Source of the DNA: an uncultured Anaerotruncus sp. | Lineage (GTDB): Bacteria > Bacillota > Clostridia > Oscillospirales > Ruminococcaceae | Reading direction: 5' to 3' | DNA length: 64,000 bases | Assembly (NCBI GenBank): GCA_904398655.1 | Contig: CAJFPF010000011.1 | Coordinates: 1 to 64,000 of the forward strand | Part shown: positions 1-9,568 of the stretch, one piece after another | How positions within the stretch are numbered: the first letter of the stretch is position 1 | Layout: every line of letters begins with the position of its first letter | Notes under the pieces: model-generated | Databases searched by the model: none | Seen by the model: only the letters and a program-made list of their open reading frames with translations | What the model was told of the DNA's origin: nothing | Position numbers and translations under genes: made by a program

Positions 1-90
1 ATTTTCGACGGCCAGGTGCGTCTCTCCATCGGCATTGAGGATGCGGACGACCTGATTGCGGACCTGGATCAGGCGTTGGCAAAGATCTAA
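1..90 (+). CDS. C-terminal end of a PLP-dependent Cys/Met metabolism enzyme (O-acetylhomoserine sulfhydrylase / cystathionine gamma-synthase family), truncated by window edge
   Basis: Frame 1 reads IFDGQVRLSIGIEDADDLIADLDQALAKI*, the typical C-terminus (VRLSIGIEDADDLIADLDQAL) of this family; stop TAA at 88-90. Confidence 0.8.
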   Translation: MFDGQVRLSIGIEDADDLIADLDQALAKI

Positions 91-109
91 AAGCAATTTC
101 CCATGCAAG

Positions 110-143
110 AGAGCCGCGGGACTTGTAAAAGTCCCGCGGCTCT
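110..143 (+). terminator. Hairpin, probable intrinsic terminator of the upstream gene
   Basis: AGAGCCGCGGGACTT-gtaa-AAGTCCCGCGGCTCT then TTAT. Confidence 0.6.
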
Positions 144-252
144 TATCATGCAAAAAGTTTCGACTGTTCCAGGTTGGCTTTGCGCGCCAAATGTGCTATC
201 ATGGACGGGACGGCAGAAAATGCCGCTGAATGATCCGAAAAGTGAGGGCAAT

Positions 253-1374
253 ATGAACGAAAAGGAAATCGCGGAGCTCCGGCGGCGGTTGCGTCCGGAG
301 AAAAATAACATCACCCATCTGCGGGGCTGCTATGTGAACGAAAAACGGGAGCTGGTTTCCCAATTTGACCAGCCCCTTTCGGTACTGCCCCAGGAGGAGG
401 CGGAGGAACTGTTGGAGTTGCTGCGCCGTACGTTTACGGGGACGTTGGGCAAACAGCTGTTGGATATCCCATTTACCACCCAACAGGTGGTGGACAGTCC
501 CGAGCACCGGTTGCTCATGGGTCTGCGCCAGGGGGAGGAGGATGCGGTACAGCTGTTCTTTCAGACAGTGGCTCAAAATTTGGCGATAGAGGGTACCTAT
601 CTGATCCTGCTGGCATGGGATACCTACGATGTCCCCTATCGTGCTCGGGATGGACATGCTTTGGAAGATGCTTCCGAAGAGGTGTTCTCCTACCTGCTCT
701 GCGCTGTCTGCCCCTTGAAGGAGCAGCGGCCGGCCCTGCGCTATCTGCCGGCGGAGCAATCCTTCCGAAATCTGCGGATGGATGGATTGGTGGCCGCGCC
801 AGCAATCGGTTTTTTGTTCCCGGCCTTTGACGACCGGACAGCCAACCTCTATGGGGTTCTTTACCATGCCCGAGATCCTCAGCAACCCCATCCCGAGCTG
901 GTGGAAAAGCTGTTTGGCCAGCAGCCGCCCATGCCGGCTCCTCAGCAGCAGGAGGTATTCCAGGAGATTTTGGAGAGCTCTCTGGCGGATTCCTGCAACT
1001 ATGGAGTGGTGCAGACGATCCATGAACAGTTGCGGAGTTTGATGGAGGAACATAAGGCCAGCAAGCGGGAGGATCCGTTGACCATCTCTCGCCAGGCGGT
1101 CCAAGGGGTATTGGAGCAGTGTGGGGTGCCGGAACCCTGCTTAGAGTCGTTTCAGCAGCAGTGCGATCAGCGGTTTGGGGAGGACGCTGCCCTAATCCCC
1201 GGGAATCTGGTGGATGCCAAGCGGTTTGAAGTGCGTACGCCGGACGTGGTGATCCGGGTCAATCCGGACTGCAGCGGGCTGGTGGAGACACGGGTGATCG
1301 ATGGCTGCCGCTATATCCTTATTCGGGCCAACGAGCAGGTGGAGGTCAATGGAGTAAACATCCACATCGATTAA
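253..1374 (+). CDS. DUF4317 domain-containing protein
   Basis: ORF 103..1374 with likely start ATG 253 (MNEKEIAELRRRLRPEKNNITHLRGCYVNE...). Confidence 0.75.
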   Translation: MNEKEIAELRRRLRPEKNNITHLRGCYVNEKRELVSQFDQPLSVLPQEEAEELLELLRRTFTGTLGKQLLDIPFTTQQVVDSPEHRLLMGLRQGEEDAVQLFFQTVAQNLAIEGTYLILLAWDTYDVPYRARDGHALEDASEEVFSYLLCAVCPLKEQRPALRYLPAEQSFRNLRMDGLVAAPAIGFLFPAFDDRTANLYGVLYHARDPQQPHPELVEKLFGQQPPMPAPQQQEVFQEILESSLADSCNYGVVQTIHEQLRSLMEEHKASKREDPLTISRQAVQGVLEQCGVPEPCLESFQQQCDQRFGEDAALIPGNLVDAKRFEVRTPDVVIRVNPDCSGLVETRVIDGCRYILIRANEQVEVNGVNIHID

Positions 1375-1417
1375 AAACCGGAGTGGAGGCCACAATGTGG
1401 CCTCCACTCCGGTTTTT
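1373..1417. terminator. Bidirectional intrinsic terminator between convergent genes
   Basis: AAAAACCGGAGTGGAGGCCAC-aat-GTGGCCTCCACTCCGGTTTTT. Confidence 0.85.
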
Positions 1418-1435
1418 CGTAGAGGATTGAGGGAA

Positions 1436-1687
1436 TCACTGGGCAGGCTGCAATCTACCCAAAATCTGCTCCTGGAAAAATTGGCTGGCCGTCTCTGGGG
1501 AGACAGAACAGAGCTCTCCATCCACAAAGACGCAGACCCCCTCCTGGCAATGGCCGGTGCAGAAGGTGCCGGCCAGCTGGACCTGGTCCTCCAAACGGTG
1601 TTCCTTAATGGATTTTTGCAGCTCCTCCAGCACATAGTGGGAGCCCTTCACATGGCAGGAGCTGCCAAGGCAAACGGTGACGGTCAT
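1436..1687 (-). CDS. Thioredoxin-like [2Fe-2S] ferredoxin (NuoE-like domain)
   Basis: 83 aa, VCLGSSCHVKGS... and GTFCTGHCQEGVCVFVDGE cysteine pattern. Confidence 0.75.
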   Translation of the reverse strand: MTVTVCLGSSCHVKGSHYVLEELQKSIKEHRLEDQVQLAGTFCTGHCQEGVCVFVDGELCSVSPETASQFFQEQILGRLQPAQ

Positions 1688-1704
1688 TTTTTACACATCC
1701 TCCC

Positions 1705-1986
1705 TCATTTGGTGGCAGCCGCGCGCTCAATGGCGCGGTTGCGGAAAAACAGGCAGATATCGGTACAAACCATGATAATATTGGGGAAATAGAACCAGAA
1801 GGCCAGATTGTAGGTGTGGGTCATACATTTGGAGATGATTCCACAGACATAGCCGAAGGCGATAAAACACATAAACAGCAGGCTTTTTCCCTTGGTGGAA
1901 CGGGAACGGTAGGAGCGGATGATGGATAGGGGCCAGGAGATGCCAAAACAGAGAATCATCATCGTTTCAAAAATTTCTGCAAGCAT
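1705..1986 (-). CDS. Small 3-TM membrane protein, SemiSWEET/PQ-loop-like
   Basis: 93 aa hydrophobic; SWPLSIIRSYRSRSTKGKSLLF...GYVCGI...FYFPNIIMVCTDICLFFR pattern. Confidence 0.5.
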   Translation of the reverse strand: MLAEIFETMMILCFGISWPLSIIRSYRSRSTKGKSLLFMCFIAFGYVCGIISKCMTHTYNLAFWFYFPNIIMVCTDICLFFRNRAIERAAATK

Positions 1987-2021
1987 GGATTGACGTTACC
2001 TCCTCAAAATTCGGTCGCTCG

Positions 2022-3617
2022 TTATTTCACCCGGCGATAGTCAGGCAGCAGCTTGGGGGAGACCAGATCGCTGTGAATGCCGGCCTGTTCCAGCTGGCGG
2101 GCAAACGCATCCACGTGGGATAGGGTCAGCTGACCTTCCTGGACCGCTTGGGCCTTTGCGGCGGCGGATTTACCAGCCGTACGGCCAAAGACGATGATAT
2201 CCAGCAGAGAGTTGCCCATCAGACGGTTGCGCCCATGGATGCCTCCTACCGCCTCACCGGCTACAAACAGGTTTTCCACCCCGCTCTGGCAGTCCTTGGA
2301 GATATCGATGCCGCCATTCTGGTAGTGGAGGGTGGGGTAGACCAGGATGGGCTGTTTGCGGATGTCGATGTCATACTTGCCAAACATCCGCAGCATGGCC
2401 GGAATCCGACGCTCAATGGTGCCCTCGCCCCCCTTGCGCTCGATCATCGGGGTGTCCAGCCAAACACCCAATCCCTGGGAGGTGCGGACACCCTTGCCCC
2501 GGGTGGTGCACTCCCGGATAATGGAGGCCGCGGACACGTCCCGGGTCTCCAGGGGATGCATAAACGCTTCCCCGTCCACATTGATCAATTTGGCCCCCAG
2601 AGAGCGCACCTTTTCGGTGACCAGGGCTCCGAAGATCTGCTCGGGGAAGGCCGCTCCTGTAGGATGATACTGGAGGGTGTCGGGGTAGAGCAGCTTGGCT
2701 CCCGCCCGGTAGGCCAACACCAGGCCGTCGGCGGTGGCTCCATAGTGGTTGGAGGTGGGGAAGCCCTGGTAGTGCAGGCGTCCCGCGCCGCCGGTGGCAA
2801 TGACTACCGTTTTGGCCCGCGCCACCATCAGCTCCTGGGTTTCCATATTCATAAGCACTGCACCTGCGGCCCGGCCGTTTTCATCCAATACCAGCTCAAT
2901 GGCAGCGGTGAAGTCTACAACGGGGATCTGCCGGTTGAGCACCTCGTCCCGCAAGGTGCGCATGATCTCTGCACCGGAGTAATCTTTGGCAGCATGCATC
3001 CGTTTACGGGAGGTGCCGCCGCCGTGGGTGGTAATCATTGTGCCGTCCGGCTCCTTGTCGAACTCCACGCCCAAGTCGTTCAGCCAGGCGATGGCCTCTG
3101 GGGCCTCGGTGACCAGCTTATAGAGCAGCTCCGGCTTGGCTGCGAAGTGGCCGCCTCCAAAGGCGTCCAAATAGTGGATCGCGGGGCTGTCGTTGGGTTT
3201 GTCTGCGGCCTGGATGCCGCCCTCCGCCATCATGGTGTTGGCGTCCCCCATCCGCAGCTTGGTGACGATCATGACCTTGGCGCCGGCCTTGTCCGCCTCG
3301 ATGGCCGCGGAGGTTCCAGCGCCGCCGCCGCCGATAATCAATACGTCCACGTCATAGGCGGGATGTTCCAAGTCCACCTGAGCGGGGGCGATCCGGCTAT
3401 TGGCCTGGAGCAGAGCAGCCAACTCGGTGGGGACCTTCTCCCCTCTGTTGGGGCCCACCTGCAAAACCGCGAACTCCCCTTCTTTGTAATCGGGGTGATA
3501 GGTCTTGAGCAGGGTATCTTTTTCTTCGGCAGTCATCCGCCGGGGTTCCAGCTCCAGGTTTTTGGCCCGGGCGGCTTCCACCTTGCGGATAGATTCCATC
3601 ATCTCATTGGTATACAT
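2022..3617 (-). CDS. Fumarate reductase/succinate dehydrogenase-type flavoprotein subunit with N-terminal extension
   Basis: IIGGGGAGTSAAIEA, LQYHPTGA, LVTEKVRSLGAKLIN, TRDVSAASI, GEAVGGIHGRNRLMGNSLLD. Confidence 0.85.
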   Translation of the reverse strand: MYTNEMMESIRKVEAARAKNLELEPRRMTAEEKDTLLKTYHPDYKEGEFAVLQVGPNRGEKVPTELAALLQANSRIAPAQVDLEHPAYDVDVLIIGGGGAGTSAAIEADKAGAKVMIVTKLRMGDANTMMAEGGIQAADKPNDSPAIHYLDAFGGGHFAAKPELLYKLVTEAPEAIAWLNDLGVEFDKEPDGTMITTHGGGTSRKRMHAAKDYSGAEIMRTLRDEVLNRQIPVVDFTAAIELVLDENGRAAGAVLMNMETQELMVARAKTVVIATGGAGRLHYQGFPTSNHYGATADGLVLAYRAGAKLLYPDTLQYHPTGAAFPEQIFGALVTEKVRSLGAKLINVDGEAFMHPLETRDVSAASIIRECTTRGKGVRTSQGLGVWLDTPMIERKGGEGTIERRIPAMLRMFGKYDIDIRKQPILVYPTLHYQNGGIDISKDCQSGVENLFVAGEAVGGIHGRNRLMGNSLLDIIVFGRTAGKSAAAKAQAVQEGQLTLSHVDAFARQLEQAGIHSDLVSPKLLPDYRRVK

Positions 3618-3632
3618 GGTCGCGTCCCCTCC

Positions 3633-4328
3633 TTATTGCTCAATCTCGCGGTGGTTATAGAGCTCCTGCAGCTCCGCTAGAGGCTTCTGCATGAGCTCCT
3701 CCATCATCCCCTCAAAATCGCCGGCCTGGATCTCCTGGACCCGTTTTTCCAGATGGGCGGACTTGGGAGCCAGGTATTTTCCGTTGAGGCGGCGGGCCAG
3801 CATGGCCACCTGGGGATGGGAGATGCCAGCAGGGCAGCGGGAGGAACAGACGCCGCACATGACGCAGTCAAACGACTCCTCAGCACACTTTTCAAACTCC
3901 CCACGCTGGGCGTAGGCGATATACTGCATCACATTCAGATCCTGCGTGCAGCTCTTGGTGCAGGCATTACAACCGATACAGGCATAGATTTCAGGGTAGA
4001 GCTGCATCATAATCATCTGGGAGGGGGTCACCTTCTCAATGTCGTACACCTGCTTGACCACCGGGAAGAAGGGGAGCATGGCGATATACATGTTGTCCAC
4101 CACCTGGGTCTGGCAGGCCAGGCAAGCGTGCAGCTCACTATCCCCCTTCACCCGGTAGACGGTGGCACAGGCGCCGCAAAAGCCATTGCGGCAGCCGCAA
4201 CCACGCACCAGTTGGTAGCCCGCGTATTCAAATGCGCCCATGATGGTCAGGCTGGCGGGGACCTCATATTGCTTGCCCATCAGGAAGACATGAACCATAG
4301 TTTCCATTGCGCGACTCTCCTTTATCAA
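3633..4328 (-). CDS. Fumarate reductase-like iron-sulfur subunit (2Fe-2S plus two 4Fe-4S motifs)
   Basis: GCGCRNGFCGACA 2Fe-2S motif; CIGCNACTKSC and CVMCGVCSSRCP. Confidence 0.8.
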   Translation of the reverse strand: MIKESRAMETMVHVFLMGKQYEVPASLTIMGAFEYAGYQLVRGCGCRNGFCGACATVYRVKGDSELHACLACQTQVVDNMYIAMLPFFPVVKQVYDIEKVTPSQMIMMQLYPEIYACIGCNACTKSCTQDLNVMQYIAYAQRGEFEKCAEESFDCVMCGVCSSRCPAGISHPQVAMLARRLNGKYLAPKSAHLEKRVQEIQAGDFEGMMEELMQKPLAELQELYNHREIEQ

Positions 4329-5152
4329 TACTCATTGGGAAGCTCGTCCAGCTGGTCGAAGCGGAACACTGGCCCATCCTTGCAGACATATTTGCTGCCA
4401 ATGTTGCACCGCCCGCATTTTCCGACGCCGCATTTCATCCGTAATTCCATGGTGGTGTAGACCTGAGTCTCCGAGAAGCCCAGCTCCTTGAGCCCCTCCA
4501 GCGTAAATTTGATCATGATGGGCGGCCCACAGAGCAGCACCGTTTTGTTTAGATCCGGCTGCAGCTCCTTCACAAAGTTGGGCACAAATCCCACATGTCC
4601 ATCCCAGCCCTCCTGGGCCCGGTCGATGGTCAGGTTGACTTGGATACCCTCGTCCGCCATCCACTCGTCCAAAATCTCCTGGTAATCCACCAGGTCCTCT
4701 TTGGAGCGGGAACCATAGACGATCTGGATGCTGCCATAGTTCTGACGTTTATCCCGCACGTAGTTGATGACCGAGCGCAGGGGCGCCAAACCGATGCCAC
4801 CGGCGATGAATAGAAGGTCCTTCCCTTTCAGCGCCCCCTCCACCGGGAACCCATTTCCATAGGGGCCCCGGATGGTGATCTGCTGGCCCACATCCATAGC
4901 GTGGAGCCAGTTGGTGAGGCAGCCGCACTTTTTGATGCTAAATTCCATGAAATCCTCATTGGTGGGGGAGGAGGTGATGGAGAACATGGCCTCGCCCACA
5001 CCGGGGATGGAGAGCATCGCGCATTGGCCGGGCATATGTTCAAAGACCTTTTTGCCGTCCAGTCCGACCACCCGGAAGGTCTTGACGTCGGGCGTGTCGA
5101 TCCGGATGTCGGTCACTACGCCCAGTTTTGGGATCAAGGTTTCCGTGTTCAT
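4325..5152 (-). CDS. FAD/NAD(P)-binding oxidoreductase, FlxA-like
   Basis: GQCAMLSIPGVGEAMFSITSSP, GGIGLAPLRSVI, CGPPIMIKF, CGVGKCGRCN; located in an Hdr-Flx operon; start ATG at 5152. Confidence 0.75.
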   Translation of the reverse strand: MNTETLIPKLGVVTDIRIDTPDVKTFRVVGLDGKKVFEHMPGQCAMLSIPGVGEAMFSITSSPTNEDFMEFSIKKCGCLTNWLHAMDVGQQITIRGPYGNGFPVEGALKGKDLLFIAGGIGLAPLRSVINYVRDKRQNYGSIQIVYGSRSKEDLVDYQEILDEWMADEGIQVNLTIDRAQEGWDGHVGFVPNFVKELQPDLNKTVLLCGPPIMIKFTLEGLKELGFSETQVYTTMELRMKCGVGKCGRCNIGSKYVCKDGPVFRFDQLDELPNEY

Positions 5153-6174
5153 TTGCAGTCTCCCTCCAATGCTTTGGCAACTTTTACGATGTTCATGGAG
5201 ATGGGGCATTTGGACAGACACCGCCCACACCCCACACAGCCGTACTCACCATTGTTGTTGGCGGGGAAATAGACCAGCTTGTGCATGAACCGCTGGCGGA
5301 ACCGCTCCTTCTGGGTCAGGCGGGGGTTTCCATGGGCCATGCGGGTGAAGTCGGAGTACATGCAGGAATCCCAGCAGCGGAACCGCTGCACCCCATGTCC
5401 GGTGTCCATATCCTTGATGTCATAGCACTGGCAGGTGGGGCAGACAAAGGTGCAGGTACCGCAGCCCAGGCAGCTCTCAGAGAGCGTTCCCCACTTTTCC
5501 GAATCGAACACCTCCATGAGCACCTGGCCACCGAAGCTTTTGGTGGAGAAATTTGCCAGCGGCAGTTTTTTCAGGATGGCGGAGACCCGCTCCTGCTGGG
5601 CCTTGACCGCCTCGTCACCACACGCCTCGGTCAGATCCGCCACCTGGGCCAGGAGAGCCTCCCCTTTGGGGGTATTGGCGGTGAGATAGAGGGCGTCCCC
5701 CTCCATCCAGCAGGTCACATCCCCTTGAGGGCAGGTGGGATCGATCCCAAAGGAGGTACAAAAACAGGTCTCCTCTGGGCGGGTGCAGGCCAGGCTCACA
5801 ATGGTGCCATGTTCCCGACGGGACTGGTAGTAGGTGTCCACTGGATCAGCCAGGAAGACTTTGTCCAGAATGGTGAAGCTGCGGGCGTCGCAGCCCCGTA
5901 CCCCAAACACCACAAAGTCCTCATGCTCGGTGCGGGGATCGATGATTTCAATCTCTTTGCCGCGGAGCTTGAAGTTTACCAGGTCCTCAGTTTGGGGGAA
6001 GAAGAAGTCCTTCGCGCTGCGCACGGTGTTCAGCGTGCTGCTCAACTGGACCCCTGGAGCCCAGCGCTGGAACTTGGCCTGACCGCTGTGATCCTCCACT
6101 GGCAGGTAGAGGGCCTGATGGGCGGCCATTGCCTCCAGAAATTGGTCCAATTTGGATAGGGAAAGTTTTTGCAT
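5149..6174 (-). CDS. 4Fe-4S dicluster protein, FlxB-like
   Basis: CLGCGTCTFVCPTCQC and CVGCGRCLSKCP; 4-nt overlap with next gene. Confidence 0.7.
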   Translation of the reverse strand: MQKLSLSKLDQFLEAMAAHQALYLPVEDHSGQAKFQRWAPGVQLSSTLNTVRSAKDFFFPQTEDLVNFKLRGKEIEIIDPRTEHEDFVVFGVRGCDARSFTILDKVFLADPVDTYYQSRREHGTIVSLACTRPEETCFCTSFGIDPTCPQGDVTCWMEGDALYLTANTPKGEALLAQVADLTEACGDEAVKAQQERVSAILKKLPLANFSTKSFGGQVLMEVFDSEKWGTLSESCLGCGTCTFVCPTCQCYDIKDMDTGHGVQRFRCWDSCMYSDFTRMAHGNPRLTQKERFRQRFMHKLVYFPANNNGEYGCVGCGRCLSKCPISMNIVKVAKALEGDCK

Positions 6175-6177
6175 GGC

Positions 6178-7149
6178 TCAATTTCCCCCTCTCTGGTATA
6201 CGATACTGGGCTCCACATCGCCCTCGGTGTAGTTGGTGAGCGGAGCGCGGCTCTCGGTGTCCTCTCCCGCCTGGTAGTCGCCATAGAAGGTGTCAATATC
6301 CTTAATGAATTTGCGGTTGAGCAGGTGCAGAGGGATGTTCTGAGGGCAGACCCGGGAACATTCCCCGCAGTCGGTGCACCGGCCAGCCACATGGAAAGCG
6401 CGGATGATGTGGAACATGTTTTCCTCAAAGCTGTTGGCAGCCGCCTTTTGGGCAACACCGGAGTTGTCGTTGTCGAATACGCACTTCTCGCAGGAGCAGG
6501 CGGGGCAGACGTTGCGGCAGGCGTTGCAGCGGATGCAGCGGGAGAGTTCCCCGCGCCAGAAGTTGAACCGCTCGTCAGGGGTCATGGCCTCCAGTTTTTC
6601 CACCATGTCAAACCGGCCGCTTTGGAGAACCTGGCCCTCCTCACCCATGAGTTCGTCATAGGCCACATGCTTTTTGCTTTTGCAGTTCTGGCACCGTTCA
6701 GGCAGCGCCTGAGCTTTCTCCAGCTCTTGGGAGCCATAGAGGGTCTCGACCAAGAAACGGTCCCCTTGGGCCTGCAGACCAAGAATTCCCCGTACGCCGG
6801 CGGCCTTCAGCGTCTCCCCATCGGTTTTGCCCTCACAGGGGACGCCAATGACATAGACGTTGTCCCGCAGGATTCGGTGTTCCTTCACCAGCTGGTTGAA
6901 GCTGTAGGTGTCACAGGGCTTGAGAAAGACCAAAACCTTCCCCGGCTGGCGGGATTCCTTGATCAGATACTTGGAGAGGTTGTTGCCGCAGAAGTCGTTA
7001 TAGACGAATTCTGCCTCCAGTTCCTCCACCGACTGGAACACCGCAGGGGTGATGTCATAGACGAACTCGCCGGTCTTCCAGCCCAAAACCCGCTGGACCT
7101 GGCCGCCCTGCAGGAGCTCTTTGGCTCTGGAAATCATTGCTGCTTGCAT
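6178..7149 (-). CDS. 4Fe-4S dicluster protein, FlxC-like
   Basis: CIRCNACRNVCPACSCEKC and CTDCGECSRVCP; Hdr-Flx operon context. Confidence 0.65.
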   Translation of the reverse strand: MQAAMISRAKELLQGGQVQRVLGWKTGEFVYDITPAVFQSVEELEAEFVYNDFCGNNLSKYLIKESRQPGKVLVFLKPCDTYSFNQLVKEHRILRDNVYVIGVPCEGKTDGETLKAAGVRGILGLQAQGDRFLVETLYGSQELEKAQALPERCQNCKSKKHVAYDELMGEEGQVLQSGRFDMVEKLEAMTPDERFNFWRGELSRCIRCNACRNVCPACSCEKCVFDNDNSGVAQKAAANSFEENMFHIIRAFHVAGRCTDCGECSRVCPQNIPLHLLNRKFIKDIDTFYGDYQAGEDTESRAPLTNYTEGDVEPSIVYQRGGN

Positions 7150-7565
7150 CTCAGGTCCTCCAATCTCTTGTTCTCACCCAGCTTGGTCACGGTGGCCACA
7201 AAGTCGTTCATGGTGGCGGCAAATTTGGCGCCCTCAGCGGCAGAGACCCACTCCACCCGGGTGCGCTCCTTTTCAATGCCCAGGTAGTCCAGCATGGAGA
7301 ACAGCAGGGTCATACGGCGGCGGGCGTAATAGTTGCCGGTGGTGTAGTGGCAATCGCCGGGATGGCAGCCGCAGAGGATCACCCCATCGGCTCCACGCTG
7401 GAACGCCCGCAGGATGAACAACGGATTCACCCGGCAGGAACAGGGGACTCGGATGATTTTCACATCCGCTGGGTAGTTGAGCCGATTGGTCCCCGCCAGG
7501 TCGGCGCCGGCATAGGAGCACCAGTTGCAGCAGAACGCCACAATCTTGGGCTTGAATTCATTCAT
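7134..7565 (-). CDS. MvhD/FlxD-type hydrogenase iron-sulfur (delta) subunit
   Basis: FCCNWCSYAGADLAGTNRLNYP...RVPCSCRVNP...GCHPGDCHY; ATGA overlap with hdrA stop. Confidence 0.85.
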   Translation of the reverse strand: MNEFKPKIVAFCCNWCSYAGADLAGTNRLNYPADVKIIRVPCSCRVNPLFILRAFQRGADGVILCGCHPGDCHYTTGNYYARRRMTLLFSMLDYLGIEKERTRVEWVSAAEGAKFAATMNDFVATVTKLGENKRLEDLRCKQQ

Positions 7566-9556
7566 TCCTTGCATATCGCATCTACCTCCGCCATGATTTG
7601 CCGATTGGAGAAGCCCTTCAGATCCATTGCGCCGGAGGGACAGGCCACGGTGCAGGCACCACAGCCCTGACAGACTGCCTCATTCACCGAGGCCACCCGC
7701 CGGATGGCTACCGTCCGGTCGGGCATCCGGAACTCTTTGTCCAAATAGGTGATCGCGCCATAGGGGCAGACCTTTTCGCAGGAGGAGCAGCCGTTACACA
7801 TCCACTCGTCCGAATGGGCCACACAGGGGTTGCAGGTGAGCTTGTTCTTGGCCAATAGGCCGATGACTTTGGCCGCGGCAGCCCCAGCCTGGGAGACTGT
7901 TTCGGGGATGTCCTTGGGCCCCTGGCAGACGCCGGAAAGGAAGATACCAGCGGTGGGGCTTTCCACCGGGCGCAGTTTGGGGTGGGCCTCGGTGAAGAAA
8001 TCATTGGTATCCATACTGGCGGTGAGCATGGTGCCCAGGGAGCGGGCGGTCTTGTCCGGCTCGATGGCGGCGGCCAGCACGACCAGATCCGCGTCGATGT
8101 GCAGTTGCTCATTGGAGATCAGGTCGGATGCCTGGACGCTCAATTTGCCATCCGCCCGAGGAGTCACCTTGCCCACCATGCCCTTGATGTAGTGGACGCC
8201 GTATTCCTCCACCGCCCGGCGATAGAACTCATCAAAATTCTTGCCGGGGGTACGCACGTCGATGTAAAACACGTATACATCGGTATCAGGGTATTTCTCC
8301 CGGGTGAGCATGGCATGTTTAGCGGTGTACATACAGCAGATCTTGGAGCAGTAGGGCTTGCCGCAGCCGGAGGTATCTCTGGAGCCCACGCACTGGACAA
8401 ATACAATGGTGTGGGGGTGCTTGCCGTCCGAGGGGCGCAACAGGGTGCCGCTGGTGGGGCCGGCGGCGTTGGTGAGCCGCTCAAACTCCAAGGAGGTGAC
8501 CACATCTGGGCTCTGGGAGTAGGCATACTCCTCAAAGTTGTCCAGCTTAATGGGGTTGTAGCCGGTGGCCACCACAATGGCGCCGTACTCCCGTTCAATG
8601 ATCTCGTCCTGCTGCTGGTAGTTGATCGCCCCGGCGGTACACACCTTGGCACAGACACCACACTTGCCGTTTTTCAACATGTTGCAGTAGTCTGGGTCGA
8701 TGGTGGCCACCTTGGGGACCGCCTGAGCAAAGGGAATATAGATTGCCCGGCGGGTATCCAGCCCCAGGTTGAAGGCATTGGGCACTTTTTTCTGAGGACA
8801 CTTCTCGGTGCAGAGGCCGCAGCCGGTACATTTTGTCTCGTCCACATAGCGGGCCTTCTTCTTGATCTTCACCCGGAAGTTGCCCACAAACCCCTTGACC
8901 TCCTGCACCTCGCTGTAGGAAAAGATGGTGATGTTTTCATTCTGTGCGCAGTCCACCATTTTGGGGGTCAAAATGCAGGCCGCACAGTCCAGGGTGGGGA
9001 AGGTCTTGTCCAGCTGAGTCATTTTGCCGCCAATGGTGGGCTCCTTCTCCACAATGTCCACCTCAAAGCCAGCCTCTGCCACATCCAGAGCGGTCTGGAT
9101 GCCGGCGATGCCTCCGCCGATCACCAACGCCCGCTTGGTCACCGGGCTCTCTCCGGCGGTAAGAGGGGCGTTGAGCTGGACCTTGGCAATGGCCGCCCGC
9201 CCCAGGATGATGGCCTTTTCGGTGGCGGTGGCCATATCCTTGTGGATCCAGGAGCACTGCTCCCGGATGTTGGCGATCTCCACCATATAGGGGTTGAGCC
9301 CAGCGGAGGCGGCCGCCTTGCGGAAGGTGGCCTCGTGCATCCGAGGAGAGCAGGAACAGATCACCACGCCGGTGAGCTTCTGGTCCCGGATGGCATCCTT
9401 TACCAGGTTCTGGCCCGCCTCCGAGCACATGTATTGATAGTTGATGGAGTAGACGACGCCCGGCTCCCGGCCCAAGGCCTCGGAGACCGCTTTTACGTCC
9501 ACCGTCCCCGCGATGTTGCTGCCGCACCAGCAGACAAACACGCCGATCCTTTGCAT
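7562..9556 (-). CDS. hdrA: Heterodisulfide reductase-like subunit A
   Basis: 664 aa; GVFVCWCGSNIAG, ALVIGGGIAGIQTALDVAEAG, CNGCSSCEKVCP and CQGCGACTVACP ferredoxin motifs. Confidence 0.9.
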   Translation of the reverse strand: MQRIGVFVCWCGSNIAGTVDVKAVSEALGREPGVVYSINYQYMCSEAGQNLVKDAIRDQKLTGVVICSCSPRMHEATFRKAAASAGLNPYMVEIANIREQCSWIHKDMATATEKAIILGRAAIAKVQLNAPLTAGESPVTKRALVIGGGIAGIQTALDVAEAGFEVDIVEKEPTIGGKMTQLDKTFPTLDCAACILTPKMVDCAQNENITIFSYSEVQEVKGFVGNFRVKIKKKARYVDETKCTGCGLCTEKCPQKKVPNAFNLGLDTRRAIYIPFAQAVPKVATIDPDYCNMLKNGKCGVCAKVCTAGAINYQQQDEIIEREYGAIVVATGYNPIKLDNFEEYAYSQSPDVVTSLEFERLTNAAGPTSGTLLRPSDGKHPHTIVFVQCVGSRDTSGCGKPYCSKICCMYTAKHAMLTREKYPDTDVYVFYIDVRTPGKNFDEFYRRAVEEYGVHYIKGMVGKVTPRADGKLSVQASDLISNEQLHIDADLVVLAAAIEPDKTARSLGTMLTASMDTNDFFTEAHPKLRPVESPTAGIFLSGVCQGPKDIPETVSQAGAAAAKVIGLLAKNKLTCNPCVAHSDEWMCNGCSSCEKVCPYGAITYLDKEFRMPDRTVAIRRVASVNEAVCQGCGACTVACPSGAMDLKGFSNRQIMAEVDAICKE

Positions 9557-9568
9557 TTGCGCTCCTCC

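Noticed and set aside
2148-3680. 510-aa plus-strand ORF
   Set aside because: Antisense shadow of frdA: low-complexity His/Gly/Gln-rich translation without family motifs, common in GC-rich sequence
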